From Lutibacter oricola (lineage in GTDB: Bacteria; Bacteroidota; Bacteroidia; Flavobacteriales; Flavobacteriaceae): a stretch of DNA of 64,000 nt. Location of the stretch: assembly GCF_900106565.1 (NCBI RefSeq), contig NZ_FNNJ01000013.1, positions 1 through 64,000 of the forward strand, written 5' to 3'. The translations under genes were made by a program, and so were the position numbers. The notes beneath the pieces are model-generated. The model saw only the letters and a list, made by a program, of their open reading frames with translations, searched no databases and was not told where the DNA came from. Shown piece after piece: positions 27,753-37,668 of the stretch (the first letter of the stretch is position 1; the number at the start of each line of letters is the position of its first letter).

Positions 27753-27782
27753 AAAAAAATCCTAAGCCAAAAGACTTAGGAT
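27753..27782 (-). terminator. Minus-strand intrinsic terminator
   Basis: Stem ATCCTAAG / CTTAGGAT with an 8-nt loop. On the minus strand it is followed by a T-tract (A-run 27753-27759). It lies just after the stop of the four-helix membrane protein gene and just before the plsC ATG. Confidence 0.85.
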
Positions 27783-27799
27783 GTGTAAATGTTTTATTT

Positions 27800-28228
27800 T
27801 TAGAACCATAAATTCCAAGGAATAACAGCAAGTATTAAAATTAATGCAATGGTATAAAATATTGCAATTGTTTTAAATTTAGAAATGCTGTTTTCTTTCT
27901 TTTTGTGTTTTGAAAACCCAATTGTAATTAGTGCAATAGCAATAATAATCATTAACGGATGCTCAACAAGAGGTTTTCTTAAAGCACTGTTTTTCATTAC
28001 CTCTCCCATACCAACATCTTTCATAGCAGTATAAAAGCTAGAAAAATAGTAAGCAACAAACCCAATTAAAAGTTGAATGTGAGATGCAATTAATGCAAAT
28101 AAAGAAATTCTTAAATCTTTAGCTGTAAACTCTTTTTTTGAAGTTACACCAATAATAGCATTAACAACCGCAGCAATTAATACAATTAATGTAATGTACG
28201 CCCAATAAGAGTGAATCATTTTAGTCAT
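27800..28228 (-). CDS. Four-helix inner-membrane protein of unknown function
   Basis: 142 residues with four predicted transmembrane helices (about 9-28, 41-63, 90-106, 119-138). Histidines sit at helix positions that could bind haem (His50 in ASHIQLL, His90 in VEHPLM), plus His6. I think it resembles small cytochrome b-like proteins of Flavobacteriia, but I cannot name the family with confidence. A terminator separates it from plsC, so the two are independent units. Confidence 0.6.
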   Translation of the reverse strand: MTKMIHSYWAYITLIVLIAAVVNAIIGVTSKKEFTAKDLRISLFALIASHIQLLIGFVAYYFSSFYTAMKDVGMGEVMKNSALRKPLVEHPLMIIIAIALITIGFSKHKKKENSISKFKTIAIFYTIALILILAVIPWNLWF

Positions 28229-28417
28229 AATAGTAGTTTTTATGGTGGTAAAAGTAAGAAATTAAATTTTTAAAACTTAATAAATTAAATACTTGAAATA
28301 ATTAATCTTTATTTTATTCACAAAATTATTTAATTCTATAAATAAATAATAAGTTTGTTATACGCTTTAATAAGAGTTTTTAAAGTGAATTTAATAATAA
28401 TTAAAACAAATTTTAAA

Positions 28418-31342
28418 ATGAAAAAAGCACTTATTTTTTCGTTTCTTTTTTTAACAATAACACCTTTTTTTGCACAAATACCAGCCTATTATAACGGTTT
28501 GGATTTAACAAAAACTGGTAATGAATTATTTTTAGAATTAGCAGGTAGAGTAGAATCTACACATTCAGGAATACCTTATACATCATCGTCTACAACTGAT
28601 GTTTGGGATGCTTGCGATCAAGCTGATGAAGACCCAGATATTGATACTAATGTATTATTAATTTATGGATTTGATGATACTGATGGTGATGAAAGTACTG
28701 ATAGAACAAGGGTTAAAACATTACATGATACTGGAAATGGAGATACAGGTGTGTGGAATAGAGAGCACATATTTGCAAAGTCTTTAGCTAATCCTTCTTT
28801 GGTAGCAGAATCTGGAGAGATTACTCCTGGTTCAGATGTTCATAATTTAAGAGCAGCAGATAGAACTAGAAATAGCTCTAGAAGTAATCGAAAATTTGCA
28901 GACGGAAGCGGTAATTCAGATATAGTTTCTTCAAATGGAGGTTGGTATCCAGGAGATGAATGGAAAGGTGATGTAGCACGTACCATAATGTATATGTATT
29001 TAAGATATCATGGAGACGGTTCACAGAGTTCACAAACAAGTTGTTTACCTATTAATATTGGTTTTGGGTCAGTAAATGCAATGGATCCTAATATGATAGA
29101 TCTTTTTTTAACTTGGAATGCTGAAGACCCTGTGTCGGATTTTGAGGCAAACAGAAATGAAATTTTATCAGGAATTCAATTAAACAGAAATCCTTTTATT
29201 GACAATCCTTATTTAGCAACAATTATTTGGGGCGGCTTAAATGCTGAAGATAAATGGAATATGGGGAGTAGTAGTGATACTGAAGCACCTACTGCACCAT
29301 CTAATTTAGTTTCAACTTCTGTAACTGATGAATCTATCAATATAAGCTGGACAGCCTCTACAGATAATATAGCTGTTTATGATTATTTAATTTATTTAGA
29401 TGATGTTTACCTTCAAACATCTAATACCACTACTGCAATAATTGCTAATTTAAGTCCAAATACAGCATATAATATTACTGTAAAGGCTAGAGATGCTGCT
29501 TCAAACTTATCAGAGTTTAGCAACAAATTAACGGTAACTACTGAAACGGGTCCTTTTTTGTTGTTTTCAGAAGATTTTAACGATTGTGCTTCTGTACAGT
29601 TTTTTGCATATAGTGAAGCAAGTAATAAAGATTGGATATGTGAATCTCAATTTGGAGAAAACAGTTCTGGGTCGTATGGAATTAATGGTTATCAAGAGGT
29701 TGTATTAAGTAAAGATTGGTTAATTACAACAAATGCTATTGATTTTGATATAAATGAAGATGAGTTATTGAGTTTTTATACAGATGCGGCTTACGGATCC
29801 TCATCATTAGTGTTAGTATATTCTTCAGATTATGATGGTTCTGGAGATCCAACAAATTTTACTTGGGTAAATGTTCCTAACCTTTCTATTCCTACGCACT
29901 CTGATGGAAGTGGAACCGAAGAGGTGTATAAATTTAACGATGTGGATATAAGTTCAATTACAGGGGCAGTTTATTTTGCATTTAAGTACTATTCAAATGG
30001 TTCTCCAACTAGATGGACAGTTGATAATTTTGAAATTACAGCCACCGAACCTAGTGATGATACAGATAATGATGGAGTATTAAATACTGATGATTTATGT
30101 CCTAATACTCCAGTAGGTGAAACTGTAGACGTTAATGGATGTTCAAATGGACAATTGGATGACGATAACGATGGAGTTCAAAATAGTGATGATTTATGTG
30201 CAAGTACACCAACAGGTGAAACAGTCAATTCAGATGGATGTTCAGACAGTCAATTAGATGATGATAATGATGGAGTAATGAATAATGTTGATTTATGTGC
30301 AGATACTCCAACAGGAGAAACTGTTGACGTTAATGGATGTTCGAATGGACAATTAGATGATGATAACGATGGTGTTATAAATAGCCTAGATTTATGTGCA
30401 GATACACCAACAGGTGAAACAGTAAATTCAGATGGGTGCTCAGATAGTCAATTAGATGATGATAATGATGGCGTAATGAATAATGTTGATTTATGTGCAG
30501 ATACACCAACAGGAGAAACTGTTGACGCAAATGGATGTTGGGATGGACAATTAGATGATGATAATGATGGAGTAATGAATAATGTTGATGATTGTCCTAC
30601 TTCCACTTCAGGTACTCAAGTAAATTCAGCAGGTTGTTTTATTTTACCTTCTAGTAATTTTGTAGTTGAAACTATTGGTGAAACTTGTACTGGAGAAAAT
30701 AATGGACAAGTTGTTATAACAGCAAATGAAAATTATAACTATTCATTTTCTATTAATAATGTTGATTATAGTTTTACAAATGCTATTACTGTTGAAGGGC
30801 TAGAGCCTGGTAATTACGAGTTCTGTATTGCTGTAGTTGGCCAGAATTATGAGCAATGTTTTAATATTGTAATTGAAGCAGCTCAAGAAATATCTGGAAA
30901 AGCATCTGTTTCGGCAAATAGTGTTTCTATTGAAATAATTGAAGGTACTGCTCCATATTTAGTTTCTAGAAATGGAATTGTAATAGATAAAACTAGCTTA
31001 AATGTAATAGAGATTGAAAATATAAATCAAGGTGATTTGATTGAAGTTAAATCTAAAATTGCTTGTGAGGGAACCTTTTCAAAAATTATAGATTTATTTT
31101 CTGAATATATTGCGTTTCCAAATCCAAGTAAGGGTAGCTTTGAAGTTGGTGTGCCAGCAGTAGTAGATAAGGAATTAATTCAAGTTGAGGTTTATAACTC
31201 ACAATTGTTATTAATTAGTTCTAAACTTTATAATGTAAATTATGGTAGAATTAATATAAATCTTGAGAATCAACCTACAGGTGTTTACTTTATTAAGGTA
31301 TATGGAACAAATACTGAATTGATAAGGGTAATTAAGGAGTAA
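28418..31342 (+). CDS. Secreted endonuclease I with Fn3, TSP3 repeats and T9SS tail
   Basis: 974 residues from ATG 28418 (MKKALIFSF); a longer frame from 28355 lacks a signal peptide at its start. Order: signal peptide (1-20); endonuclease I domain (about 25-280) with NREHIFAKS and DVHNLRAADRTRN, the His and Asn metal/catalytic motifs; fibronectin III (about 290-375); a jelly-roll-like domain (about 380-545); six thrombospondin-3 type calcium-binding units (about 548-740, DDDNDGV ... DLC); a PKD/Ig-like region; and a type A T9SS sorting tail (about 895-974: FPNPSKGSF, PTGVYFIKVYG). It probably degrades extracellular DNA for nutrients or biofilm turnover. A terminator follows. Confidence 0.92.
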   Translation: MKKALIFSFLFLTITPFFAQIPAYYNGLDLTKTGNELFLELAGRVESTHSGIPYTSSSTTDVWDACDQADEDPDIDTNVLLIYGFDDTDGDESTDRTRVKTLHDTGNGDTGVWNREHIFAKSLANPSLVAESGEITPGSDVHNLRAADRTRNSSRSNRKFADGSGNSDIVSSNGGWYPGDEWKGDVARTIMYMYLRYHGDGSQSSQTSCLPINIGFGSVNAMDPNMIDLFLTWNAEDPVSDFEANRNEILSGIQLNRNPFIDNPYLATIIWGGLNAEDKWNMGSSSDTEAPTAPSNLVSTSVTDESINISWTASTDNIAVYDYLIYLDDVYLQTSNTTTAIIANLSPNTAYNITVKARDAASNLSEFSNKLTVTTETGPFLLFSEDFNDCASVQFFAYSEASNKDWICESQFGENSSGSYGINGYQEVVLSKDWLITTNAIDFDINEDELLSFYTDAAYGSSSLVLVYSSDYDGSGDPTNFTWVNVPNLSIPTHSDGSGTEEVYKFNDVDISSITGAVYFAFKYYSNGSPTRWTVDNFEITATEPSDDTDNDGVLNTDDLCPNTPVGETVDVNGCSNGQLDDDNDGVQNSDDLCASTPTGETVNSDGCSDSQLDDDNDGVMNNVDLCADTPTGETVDVNGCSNGQLDDDNDGVINSLDLCADTPTGETVNSDGCSDSQLDDDNDGVMNNVDLCADTPTGETVDANGCWDGQLDDDNDGVMNNVDDCPTSTSGTQVNSAGCFILPSSNFVVETIGETCTGENNGQVVITANENYNYSFSINNVDYSFTNAITVEGLEPGNYEFCIAVVGQNYEQCFNIVIEAAQEISGKASVSANSVSIEIIEGTAPYLVSRNGIVIDKTSLNVIEIENINQGDLIEVKSKIACEGTFSKIIDLFSEYIAFPNPSKGSFEVGVPAVVDKELIQVEVYNSQLLLISSKLYNVNYGRININLENQPTGVYFIKVYGTNTELIRVIKE
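30059..30650 (+). repeat. 99-bp TSP3 coding repeats with two-unit higher order
   Basis: In-frame 99-bp (33-residue) units; for example the DDDNDG codons begin at 30158 and 30257. The unit endings alternate between VDVNGCSNGQL and VNSDGCSDSQL, so the array is made of duplicated 198-bp pairs. Confidence 0.88.
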
Positions 31343-31366
31343 ATATAAATACGAAGTTTAATATTT

Positions 31367-31399
31367 AAAAGCCTATCAAAATAATTGATAGGCTTTTTT
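31367..31399 (+). terminator. Intrinsic terminator of endonuclease gene
   Basis: Stem AAAAGCCTATCAA / TTGATAGGCTTTT with a 5-nt loop and T-tract. Confidence 0.9.
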
Positions 31400-31653
31400 A
31401 TGATAAAATCGCTGTATAATTGTTTGTTAATAGTAATATAATTACAGTTTTAATAGTTTATAAAGGTTTCTTAAACTAAAAATTAACAATTTGTTTTAAG
31501 TAGATTAAAGTAAAGGCATTTTAAATATAGTTATTGTAGTTTTTGTAAGCTATATTGTTTAAATAACAAGACTAAAACTTGAATATTTTAACTTTTATAT
31601 TTCATATAAAGTAATTGAGGCTTTAGTTATATTATTAGTTAGCTTTTGAGTAC

Positions 31654-31688
31654 AAAAAAACCTGATAGAATTTTCTATCAGGTTTTTA
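31654..31688 (-). terminator. Intrinsic terminator of TonB-receptor operon
   Basis: Stem AAAAAACCTGATAGAA / TTCTATCAGGTTTTT. On the minus strand it follows the stop of the repeat lipoprotein gene by about 22 bp. A/T-runs on both sides make it potentially bidirectional. Confidence 0.88.
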
Positions 31689-31710
31689 AAATTGTATAGT
31701 TAATTTATCT

Positions 31711-33339
31711 CTATTGAAGAACGTATTCTCCACTAGTTAAAACAACTTTCATTTCCCAAACTTCATTAGCTCCAGAATATACATTGTATGTTACAGCATA
31801 TTTTTGACCTTCTTCCATTGCTGGGAAGTTGTTCAATAAGATAGTGTTAATTTTTTCTAATCTCACTTCTTCAGTTTCTTCAGCTTTTCCACTTCTAACA
31901 TCAAAGTTTCCGTAATAACCATTACCAACTAATTCATAATCAGCAGAGGTTAAAGTGTACTTAATAGTGTTGTCAGGAACCCACATAGATCCGTCGTTAC
32001 CAAACTTAATAGTTTTAGCAACAACACTTGGAGTACCAATCCATTTGTCACCATCAAATACAAAATTCACATATTCAGTTTCAACACTTCCTGAGTATAA
32101 GTCATAAGAAACAGCAGTCATATCTTCAGCTTCAGCATATGGAAATGCAGATTCTAAGTAGATAGCAATTCTGTACCAAGCTAATTCTTCATCAGAGAAG
32201 TTTGGATAGCTTTGCCCCATTGCAGTATAATCATCAGCAGTTAAAGTAAATGGAACATCCCATTTGTCAGTTAAAGCAAATACATTAGTTTCTTCAATTA
32301 ATGTGTCTGGTAATTTACCATAAGAACCAGAATCTAATAATTCAACTAAAATAGTAAGCGTTTCATAAGTTCCACTTCCTAAATAAGCTTCTAATTGTAC
32401 AGAGTATTTATCTCCTGTAGCTGCAGTAGGGAAGTTATTTTGAAGAGCAATATCTATTGCTTCTAACAACATATCATCAGACCAATAATTATCATGTCCA
32501 GATCTTCTTTCAAAAGAACCATATGATGCTAAATTTCCAGCAGGACCAGGGTAAGTTTCTAATAATTCAGCACCAATTAAATCAGTGTCATCACCATTTA
32601 GAGTGTATTCTGTTCCAGAAACCATATTGTAGTTTGTACCGTCAAATTGAACTAACATTTCTAAGGTTACAGTTTTGTAGCTATTATTAAAAGCTTGGTA
32701 AGAAACTAAATATTGTTGGTTTATAGGAGTATCAGGGAAATTAGCTAATAAAATAGTTTCTATTTTTTCTCTTCTAACTTCTATATCCTCTTCATTTTTA
32801 CCTGTTCTAATATCAAAATTATCATAACTTCCATTTCCAACAGAAGCATAATCATCATCAGTTAAAGTATAAGAAATTTTTTCAGCTAGCTTGTTATAAG
32901 TTAACTCAATATAAGAACCTTGTTCAGCTTGAGAATCTTTGTAAGCCATAAAAGCATTTATAGCATTGTTATTGGATAAATGAGCTCCTTGAATATCTCC
33001 AGCATCTAATAATGCTTCATAATCTGCAGAAGTAACTGTATAGCTTTCTACATAAATAGGGTCATACAAGTTAAAAGTTACATTTACTAAAGAACCTTCT
33101 CCCCAAACAGGGTATTTGTCTGTTAATAATCCAGGAATCATAGTTTTAGCATCATCAATAGAGCTAAAGTTCCCATAAGACAATTCTAATTCTTCATAAT
33201 CTTCATCAGATAATGTTATTGATACTTCTCCAGAAATTATTTCTTCTTGAGCATCAATTGCCTCATAAATATCATCCATTGGGTCACATGAAGTAAGCAT
33301 TAAACCCAATGCCATAAATAAATAAACTAATTTTTTCAT
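31711..33339 (-). CDS. Surface lipoprotein made of about five internal repeats, TonB-receptor partner
   Basis: 542 residues with a lipobox ending at Cys18 (MLTSC), then acidic DPMDD, which resembles a lipoprotein surface-export signal. The mature part has about five diverged ~85-100-residue repeats marked by YTLTxxDY, VGNG-x-Y-x-NFD, EVRxEKIxTILLxNFP and K-Y-x-V-x-Y-x-x-Y. Copies 2 and 5 are the most alike (GNGSYDNFDIRTGK versus GNGYYGNFDVRSGK). I recognise no SusD fold and no named domain. It lies 18 bp after a TonB-dependent receptor gene, so it is probably a surface ligand-binding partner of that receptor. The ligand is unknown. Confidence 0.72.
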   Translation of the reverse strand: MKKLVYLFMALGLMLTSCDPMDDIYEAIDAQEEIISGEVSITLSDEDYEELELSYGNFSSIDDAKTMIPGLLTDKYPVWGEGSLVNVTFNLYDPIYVESYTVTSADYEALLDAGDIQGAHLSNNNAINAFMAYKDSQAEQGSYIELTYNKLAEKISYTLTDDDYASVGNGSYDNFDIRTGKNEEDIEVRREKIETILLANFPDTPINQQYLVSYQAFNNSYKTVTLEMLVQFDGTNYNMVSGTEYTLNGDDTDLIGAELLETYPGPAGNLASYGSFERRSGHDNYWSDDMLLEAIDIALQNNFPTAATGDKYSVQLEAYLGSGTYETLTILVELLDSGSYGKLPDTLIEETNVFALTDKWDVPFTLTADDYTAMGQSYPNFSDEELAWYRIAIYLESAFPYAEAEDMTAVSYDLYSGSVETEYVNFVFDGDKWIGTPSVVAKTIKFGNDGSMWVPDNTIKYTLTSADYELVGNGYYGNFDVRSGKAEETEEVRLEKINTILLNNFPAMEEGQKYAVTYNVYSGANEVWEMKVVLTSGEYVLQ

Positions 33340-33357
33340 TGTTTAAGATTTTTTTAA

Positions 33358-35883
33358 TTAAAATTTAATTTTGGCGCTTATGTTAAAAGTTCTTCCATAA
33401 CCGAACCAAACTAATGCAGTTTCATCAACAGACCCAGCACCATCAAGCGCGTCAGAAATATATTCTGTATCGAATACATTGTTCATTCTAGCAGTAAGAG
33501 TAGTATCTAAATCACCAATTTTAAATCCGTGTCTAATACTTGCATCAAAAGTACTGTAAGCAGGTGCCTTCCACGCTTGTGGATCTCCTTTTGTACCTCT
33601 GTCGTTAGGATCGTAATCAGCATATAAATCATCAAAATAGTTAAAATCTACTGTAAAGTGAGTTTTTTCCATTACTTCATAGTCAAAACCTAAAGCAAGA
33701 GTTGTTTGAGCAGCGTCAGAAACTTTTAAACCAGCAATGTAAAGGTTTACAGTATCAACTAAGTTTTGGTCTTCATCAAAAATTTGAACATCTTCAACAT
33801 CACTATCCCAAGTCCAATCTCCTAATGATAACATTCCAATTACACTAAGTTTATCAGATGGTTTGTATGTGAAATCTAATTCTATTCCTTGGTGAATAGC
33901 ATTTACACCTAAAATATTAGCTGTGCTGTTTGTCCCGTCTTGATTTTGAACATTTTGTGTTAATGTTCTATCATTCCATTCAGTTCTATAAATATTAAAG
34001 TTACCAGCAAATTTTTCGCTTCTATAACCATAACCTAATTCAGTACTAAATATTTTTTGGTTTTCTGCATCTTCATTAATATGGTCATTATCGTAATTTA
34101 AGAATACTGCATTAAAGTTAGCCGCTTTTTCAAAATAACCAATATTGGCAAACACATTATGCTCGTCATTAATATTGTAGTTAGCACCACCTTTTATACT
34201 ATAACCAATAAAGTCGTATTTATCAGTTTCTTGGTTACCAGGAGTGTATTGGAAATAATCAATTCTTTTATAAGAAGTATTAGATACTGCAGAAGCAATA
34301 AAAGTAGATAAATTATCTGTATTGTATTCTAATTGAGTAAATAAACCTTGCCATCCAACTTCACCATCATTCCAGTAGTCACGTTTGTCACCAACTTTTA
34401 ATGCTCTGTTAGGGTTGTTTACATCACTATCATCTAGAGCGTAATCTCCACCTAATAAATCGGTAACTTCAGAAAAGTGTTTACCTGTGTAAGTTCTTAA
34501 GTCAAGACCAGCTATTAAATTTAAATTATCGTTAATTTCAGTTTTATAAGTAGATAATAAACCATACCATTCGTGATCGTTTCTAGAAGCTCTTAAATAT
34601 GCTTCAGAACCTAATGCTCCATTAGCTCTGTTAATGTCAACAATGTTATCTAAGTCTACCGGTTGATCATCAGCACCTAATCTTACTTTAAATAAATCTC
34701 TGTTAGTTCCAGCGGTTCCACCACCACCTCCTGATCCCCAAGAAGCATAGATAGCTGTAGATAAATTAGATTTATCGTTAATTGTCCAATAGTGGTTTAA
34801 AGATGTTTGTGATTTGTGGTAGAAGTTGTCTTCAATATGAGTTACTTCTCCATTTTTAATACCCCAGTCTGGGTTAAATTTATTTTTGCTTTCAGCATTT
34901 CTGTATGTAGAAATTAAGCTTCTATTTTGTCTTTGACCGTGACGTTGAGGTGCTCCAAAAGATGTAATTGCTAATTTGTGATTCTCACCAAGTTGTTTAG
35001 AGATGTTAACAAAGTAGTTTGTTCCATCAAATTCAGTACCATCAATATATCCATCACCTTTGGTTTTTGATGCTGCAATAGTCGCTGCAAAACCATTATC
35101 TAATAATCCAGTTGAAACAGTAGCTCCATATTTTTGGTATCCATCATTTCCAACTGCTGTAAATATATTACCACCTTTTTCAACATCGGTAGTTTTAGAT
35201 AAAATATTAACAGTACCACCAATAGAAGGTACAGCTAATTTAGAAGCTCCTAAACCTCTTTGAATTTGCATAGCAGAAGTAACGTCAGCTAAACCAGCCC
35301 AGTTAGACCAGTATACTTTACCGTTCTCCATATCATTAACAGGTACACCATTAATAGTAACCGCAACGTTTTCAGAGTCAAACCCTCTAACTGTTAATCT
35401 ACCATCACCAAAACCACCACCAGATTTAGTAGCGTATACTCCAGGTGTAGATTTTAAAATTTCAGGAAATTCTTGCGACCCTAATTTATGCTCAATAACA
35501 TCAGCTTTTACAGTAGATACTGCAACAGGCGTTTTTCTGTCAATTGCAAATGAAGTTGCAGTAATTACAATTTCATCTAAAGATTCTGCTGAAGGCTTTA
35601 AAGAAATAGCTCCAAATTTAGTACTTCCTGTAAAGTTTACAGTTTTAGTTTCGTACCCAACAAAGGAAACTAAAATTGATCCGTTTGCCGATTTAGAGTC
35701 AAATGCGAAGTTACCATCAAAATCAGTTGATGCTCCTGTTTTTGTACCTTTTACAACAATAGATGCTCCAGGAAGTGGTTGATTTGATTCATCAACAACA
35801 GTACCCGAAAGTTTTGTTTGTGCGAAAATGGATGTAGACGCTAAAAACACTACCACCATTAACAAGTTTTTAAGATTTCTCAT
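33358..35883 (-). CDS. TonB-dependent outer-membrane receptor
   Basis: 841 residues: signal peptide (1-21, IFAQ), carboxypeptidase-regulatory-like domain (about 23-100: LSGTVVDESNQPLPGASIVVKG, GSILVSFVGYETK), plug (about 110-235: GVYATKSGGGFGDGRLTVRGFDSENVAVTINGVPVNDMENG), then a 22-strand barrel ending FNISAKIKF with terminal Phe. It imports a substrate across the outer membrane using TonB-ExbBD energy. At 841 residues it is shorter than SusC (~1000), and the partner lipoprotein is not SusD-like. Substrate is not predictable from sequence. Confidence 0.93.
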   Translation of the reverse strand: MRNLKNLLMVVVFLASTSIFAQTKLSGTVVDESNQPLPGASIVVKGTKTGASTDFDGNFAFDSKSANGSILVSFVGYETKTVNFTGSTKFGAISLKPSAESLDEIVITATSFAIDRKTPVAVSTVKADVIEHKLGSQEFPEILKSTPGVYATKSGGGFGDGRLTVRGFDSENVAVTINGVPVNDMENGKVYWSNWAGLADVTSAMQIQRGLGASKLAVPSIGGTVNILSKTTDVEKGGNIFTAVGNDGYQKYGATVSTGLLDNGFAATIAASKTKGDGYIDGTEFDGTNYFVNISKQLGENHKLAITSFGAPQRHGQRQNRSLISTYRNAESKNKFNPDWGIKNGEVTHIEDNFYHKSQTSLNHYWTINDKSNLSTAIYASWGSGGGGGTAGTNRDLFKVRLGADDQPVDLDNIVDINRANGALGSEAYLRASRNDHEWYGLLSTYKTEINDNLNLIAGLDLRTYTGKHFSEVTDLLGGDYALDDSDVNNPNRALKVGDKRDYWNDGEVGWQGLFTQLEYNTDNLSTFIASAVSNTSYKRIDYFQYTPGNQETDKYDFIGYSIKGGANYNINDEHNVFANIGYFEKAANFNAVFLNYDNDHINEDAENQKIFSTELGYGYRSEKFAGNFNIYRTEWNDRTLTQNVQNQDGTNSTANILGVNAIHQGIELDFTYKPSDKLSVIGMLSLGDWTWDSDVEDVQIFDEDQNLVDTVNLYIAGLKVSDAAQTTLALGFDYEVMEKTHFTVDFNYFDDLYADYDPNDRGTKGDPQAWKAPAYSTFDASIRHGFKIGDLDTTLTARMNNVFDTEYISDALDGAGSVDETALVWFGYGRTFNISAKIKF

Positions 35884-35923
35884 TCTTTTAATTTTAATTT
35901 GAATTAAATGTCTTGCAAAAATG

Positions 35924-35931
35924 CAAAATTA
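35924..35931 (-). promoter_or_regulatory. Candidate -7 box of TonB-receptor operon
   Basis: The minus strand reads TAATTTTG followed by C, 40 bp before the receptor ATG. No clear -33 TTG was found. Confidence 0.45.
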
Positions 35932-36092
35932 AATTGATTGAACTTTTAATTAATTGTTAAAATTTAACATAATTTTATGATAATAAAATTAACAATAAAA
36001 ATTCATTAAATTGATTTACAGTTAATTAATTATTAACAACTTCTTTAAAGATGTTAAAATCAATAAATAGTTGCTTATACAATGTTAAATAA

Positions 36093-37664
36093 TTATTGTT
36101 TTTTTAAGAATTTATTTGCTAATTCTTTTCCTAGTTCAACTCCAAATTGGTCGTAGCTATAGATATTCCAAATAATTCCTTGTACAAAAATTTTGTGTTC
36201 GTAAAATGAAATTAAGCTCCCTAAAGATTTTGGTGTTAGTTTATCTATTAAAATACTTGTACTAGGCTTATTTCCTTCAAAAACCTTGTATGGTAAAAGA
36301 GATTCAATAGCATCAATTTTTCCTTGTGTTTTTAAGTCTAAGTGAGCTTCTTCCTTTGTTTTACCTTCAGCTAATGCTTGTGTTTGTGCGTAAAAATTAG
36401 CCATTAATTTATTATGGTGGTCTTGATCTCCGTATAAAGATTCTTTAAAACCAATAAAATCAGCAGGAATTAATTTAGTTCCTTGGTGTAACAATTGCAT
36501 AAATGCGTGTTGAGAGTTAGAACCTGGAGCTCCCCAAATAATGTTTCCTGTTTGGTAATCCACTCTATCTCCATTTCTGTCAACACTTTTACCGTTACTT
36601 TCCATAATTGCTTGTTGCAAGTACGGTGCAAGTTTACTTAAGTATTGTGAGTAAGGTAAAATTGCTTCACTTTCTGCTTCAAAAAAGTTAGTGTACCAAA
36701 TACCAATTAAACTTAAAATAACTGGAGCATTTTTTTCAAAAGGAGTGTTTTTGAAGTGTTCATCCATATCAAAAGCACCAACAAGTAAATCTTTAAAGTT
36801 ATTGTAACCAACAGCTAAACTAATTGAAAGTCCAACGGCGCTCCATAAAGAAAAACGTCCACCAACCCAATCCCACATTGGGAAAATATTATCTGCAGCA
36901 ATACCAAAGTTTCTTACTGAATCTAAATTTGTTGAAACAGCAACAAAGTGCTTAGCAACATCTTCATTAGAAGCGTTTTGTAAGAACCATTTTTTTATAG
37001 TAGTTGCATTTGTTAGTGTTTCTTGAGTTGTAAATGTTTTTGAAACAATAACAAATAATGTAGTTTCTGGGTTTAAAGTTTTTATAACTTCTTGTACATG
37101 GTCTCCATCAATATTAGAAACAAAATGTACGTTTAAGTGGTTATTGTAGTATTTTAAAGATTCTACAACCATGTCAGGACCTAAATCCGATCCTCCAATA
37201 CCAATATTTACAACATCGGTAATTGATTTATTTGTGTAACCTTTCCAATCTCCTGAAACTACTTTATTTGTAAATGATTCAATTTTAGCTAAAGCACCTT
37301 TTATTTCTGGAGTAATATTTTCACCATCAACAAAAAGGTCTTCATTAGATTGACTTCTAAGTGCTGTATGAAAAACCGCTCTATTTTCTGTAACGTTTAT
37401 TTTTTCTCCTGTAAAATAAGCATCCATAGCACCTTTTAGGTCTACTTCATTTGCCAATTCAACTAAAGTATCAATAGTTTCTTTAGTAATTCTGTTTTTT
37501 GAATAGTCAAATTCAAAATCATTAAAGTTAATAGTAAACTCTTCTTTTCTATTTTCATTATTGTTGAATAATGTTTTTAAATGAAGATCTTTTACTTTAG
37601 GATAATGATTTGTAAGTTTTTGCCAAGCGGCAGTTTTAGTTGGGTTGTTGTTTTGTAAAGCCAT
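36093..37664 (-). CDS. pgi: Glucose-6-phosphate isomerase
   Basis: 523 residues, cytosolic. It interconverts glucose-6-phosphate and fructose-6-phosphate in glycolysis and gluconeogenesis. Motifs: VNIGIGGSDLGPDMV (sugar-phosphate binding), IVSKTFTTQETLTNA, MWDWVGGRFSLWSAVGLSI, GAPGSNSQHAFMQLLHQG with the base region, and a C-terminal DQFGVELGKELA. It starts 4 bp after the stop of the upstream M23 peptidase gene, so the two are probably cotranscribed although unrelated in function. Confidence 0.97.
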   Translation of the reverse strand: MALQNNNPTKTAAWQKLTNHYPKVKDLHLKTLFNNNENRKEEFTINFNDFEFDYSKNRITKETIDTLVELANEVDLKGAMDAYFTGEKINVTENRAVFHTALRSQSNEDLFVDGENITPEIKGALAKIESFTNKVVSGDWKGYTNKSITDVVNIGIGGSDLGPDMVVESLKYYNNHLNVHFVSNIDGDHVQEVIKTLNPETTLFVIVSKTFTTQETLTNATTIKKWFLQNASNEDVAKHFVAVSTNLDSVRNFGIAADNIFPMWDWVGGRFSLWSAVGLSISLAVGYNNFKDLLVGAFDMDEHFKNTPFEKNAPVILSLIGIWYTNFFEAESEAILPYSQYLSKLAPYLQQAIMESNGKSVDRNGDRVDYQTGNIIWGAPGSNSQHAFMQLLHQGTKLIPADFIGFKESLYGDQDHHNKLMANFYAQTQALAEGKTKEEAHLDLKTQGKIDAIESLLPYKVFEGNKPSTSILIDKLTPKSLGSLISFYEHKIFVQGIIWNIYSYDQFGVELGKELANKFLKKQ

Positions 37665-37668
37665 AACT

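Larger units (their letters stand above)
31343..31710. other. 368-bp convergent intergenic region
   Basis: Very AT-rich gap between the endonuclease and the repeat lipoprotein. It holds one terminator for each side (31367-31399 and 31654-31688). I see no supported coding or RNA gene between them. Confidence 0.7.

Noticed and set aside
27745-27831. N-terminal extension of plsC
   Set aside because: It would cross the terminator hairpin of the preceding gene; the MRKILAYIPS start fits the membrane anchor.
28355-28417. Upstream extension of endonuclease I
   Set aside because: The signal peptide starts at the ATG at 28418; the extra residues would spoil it.
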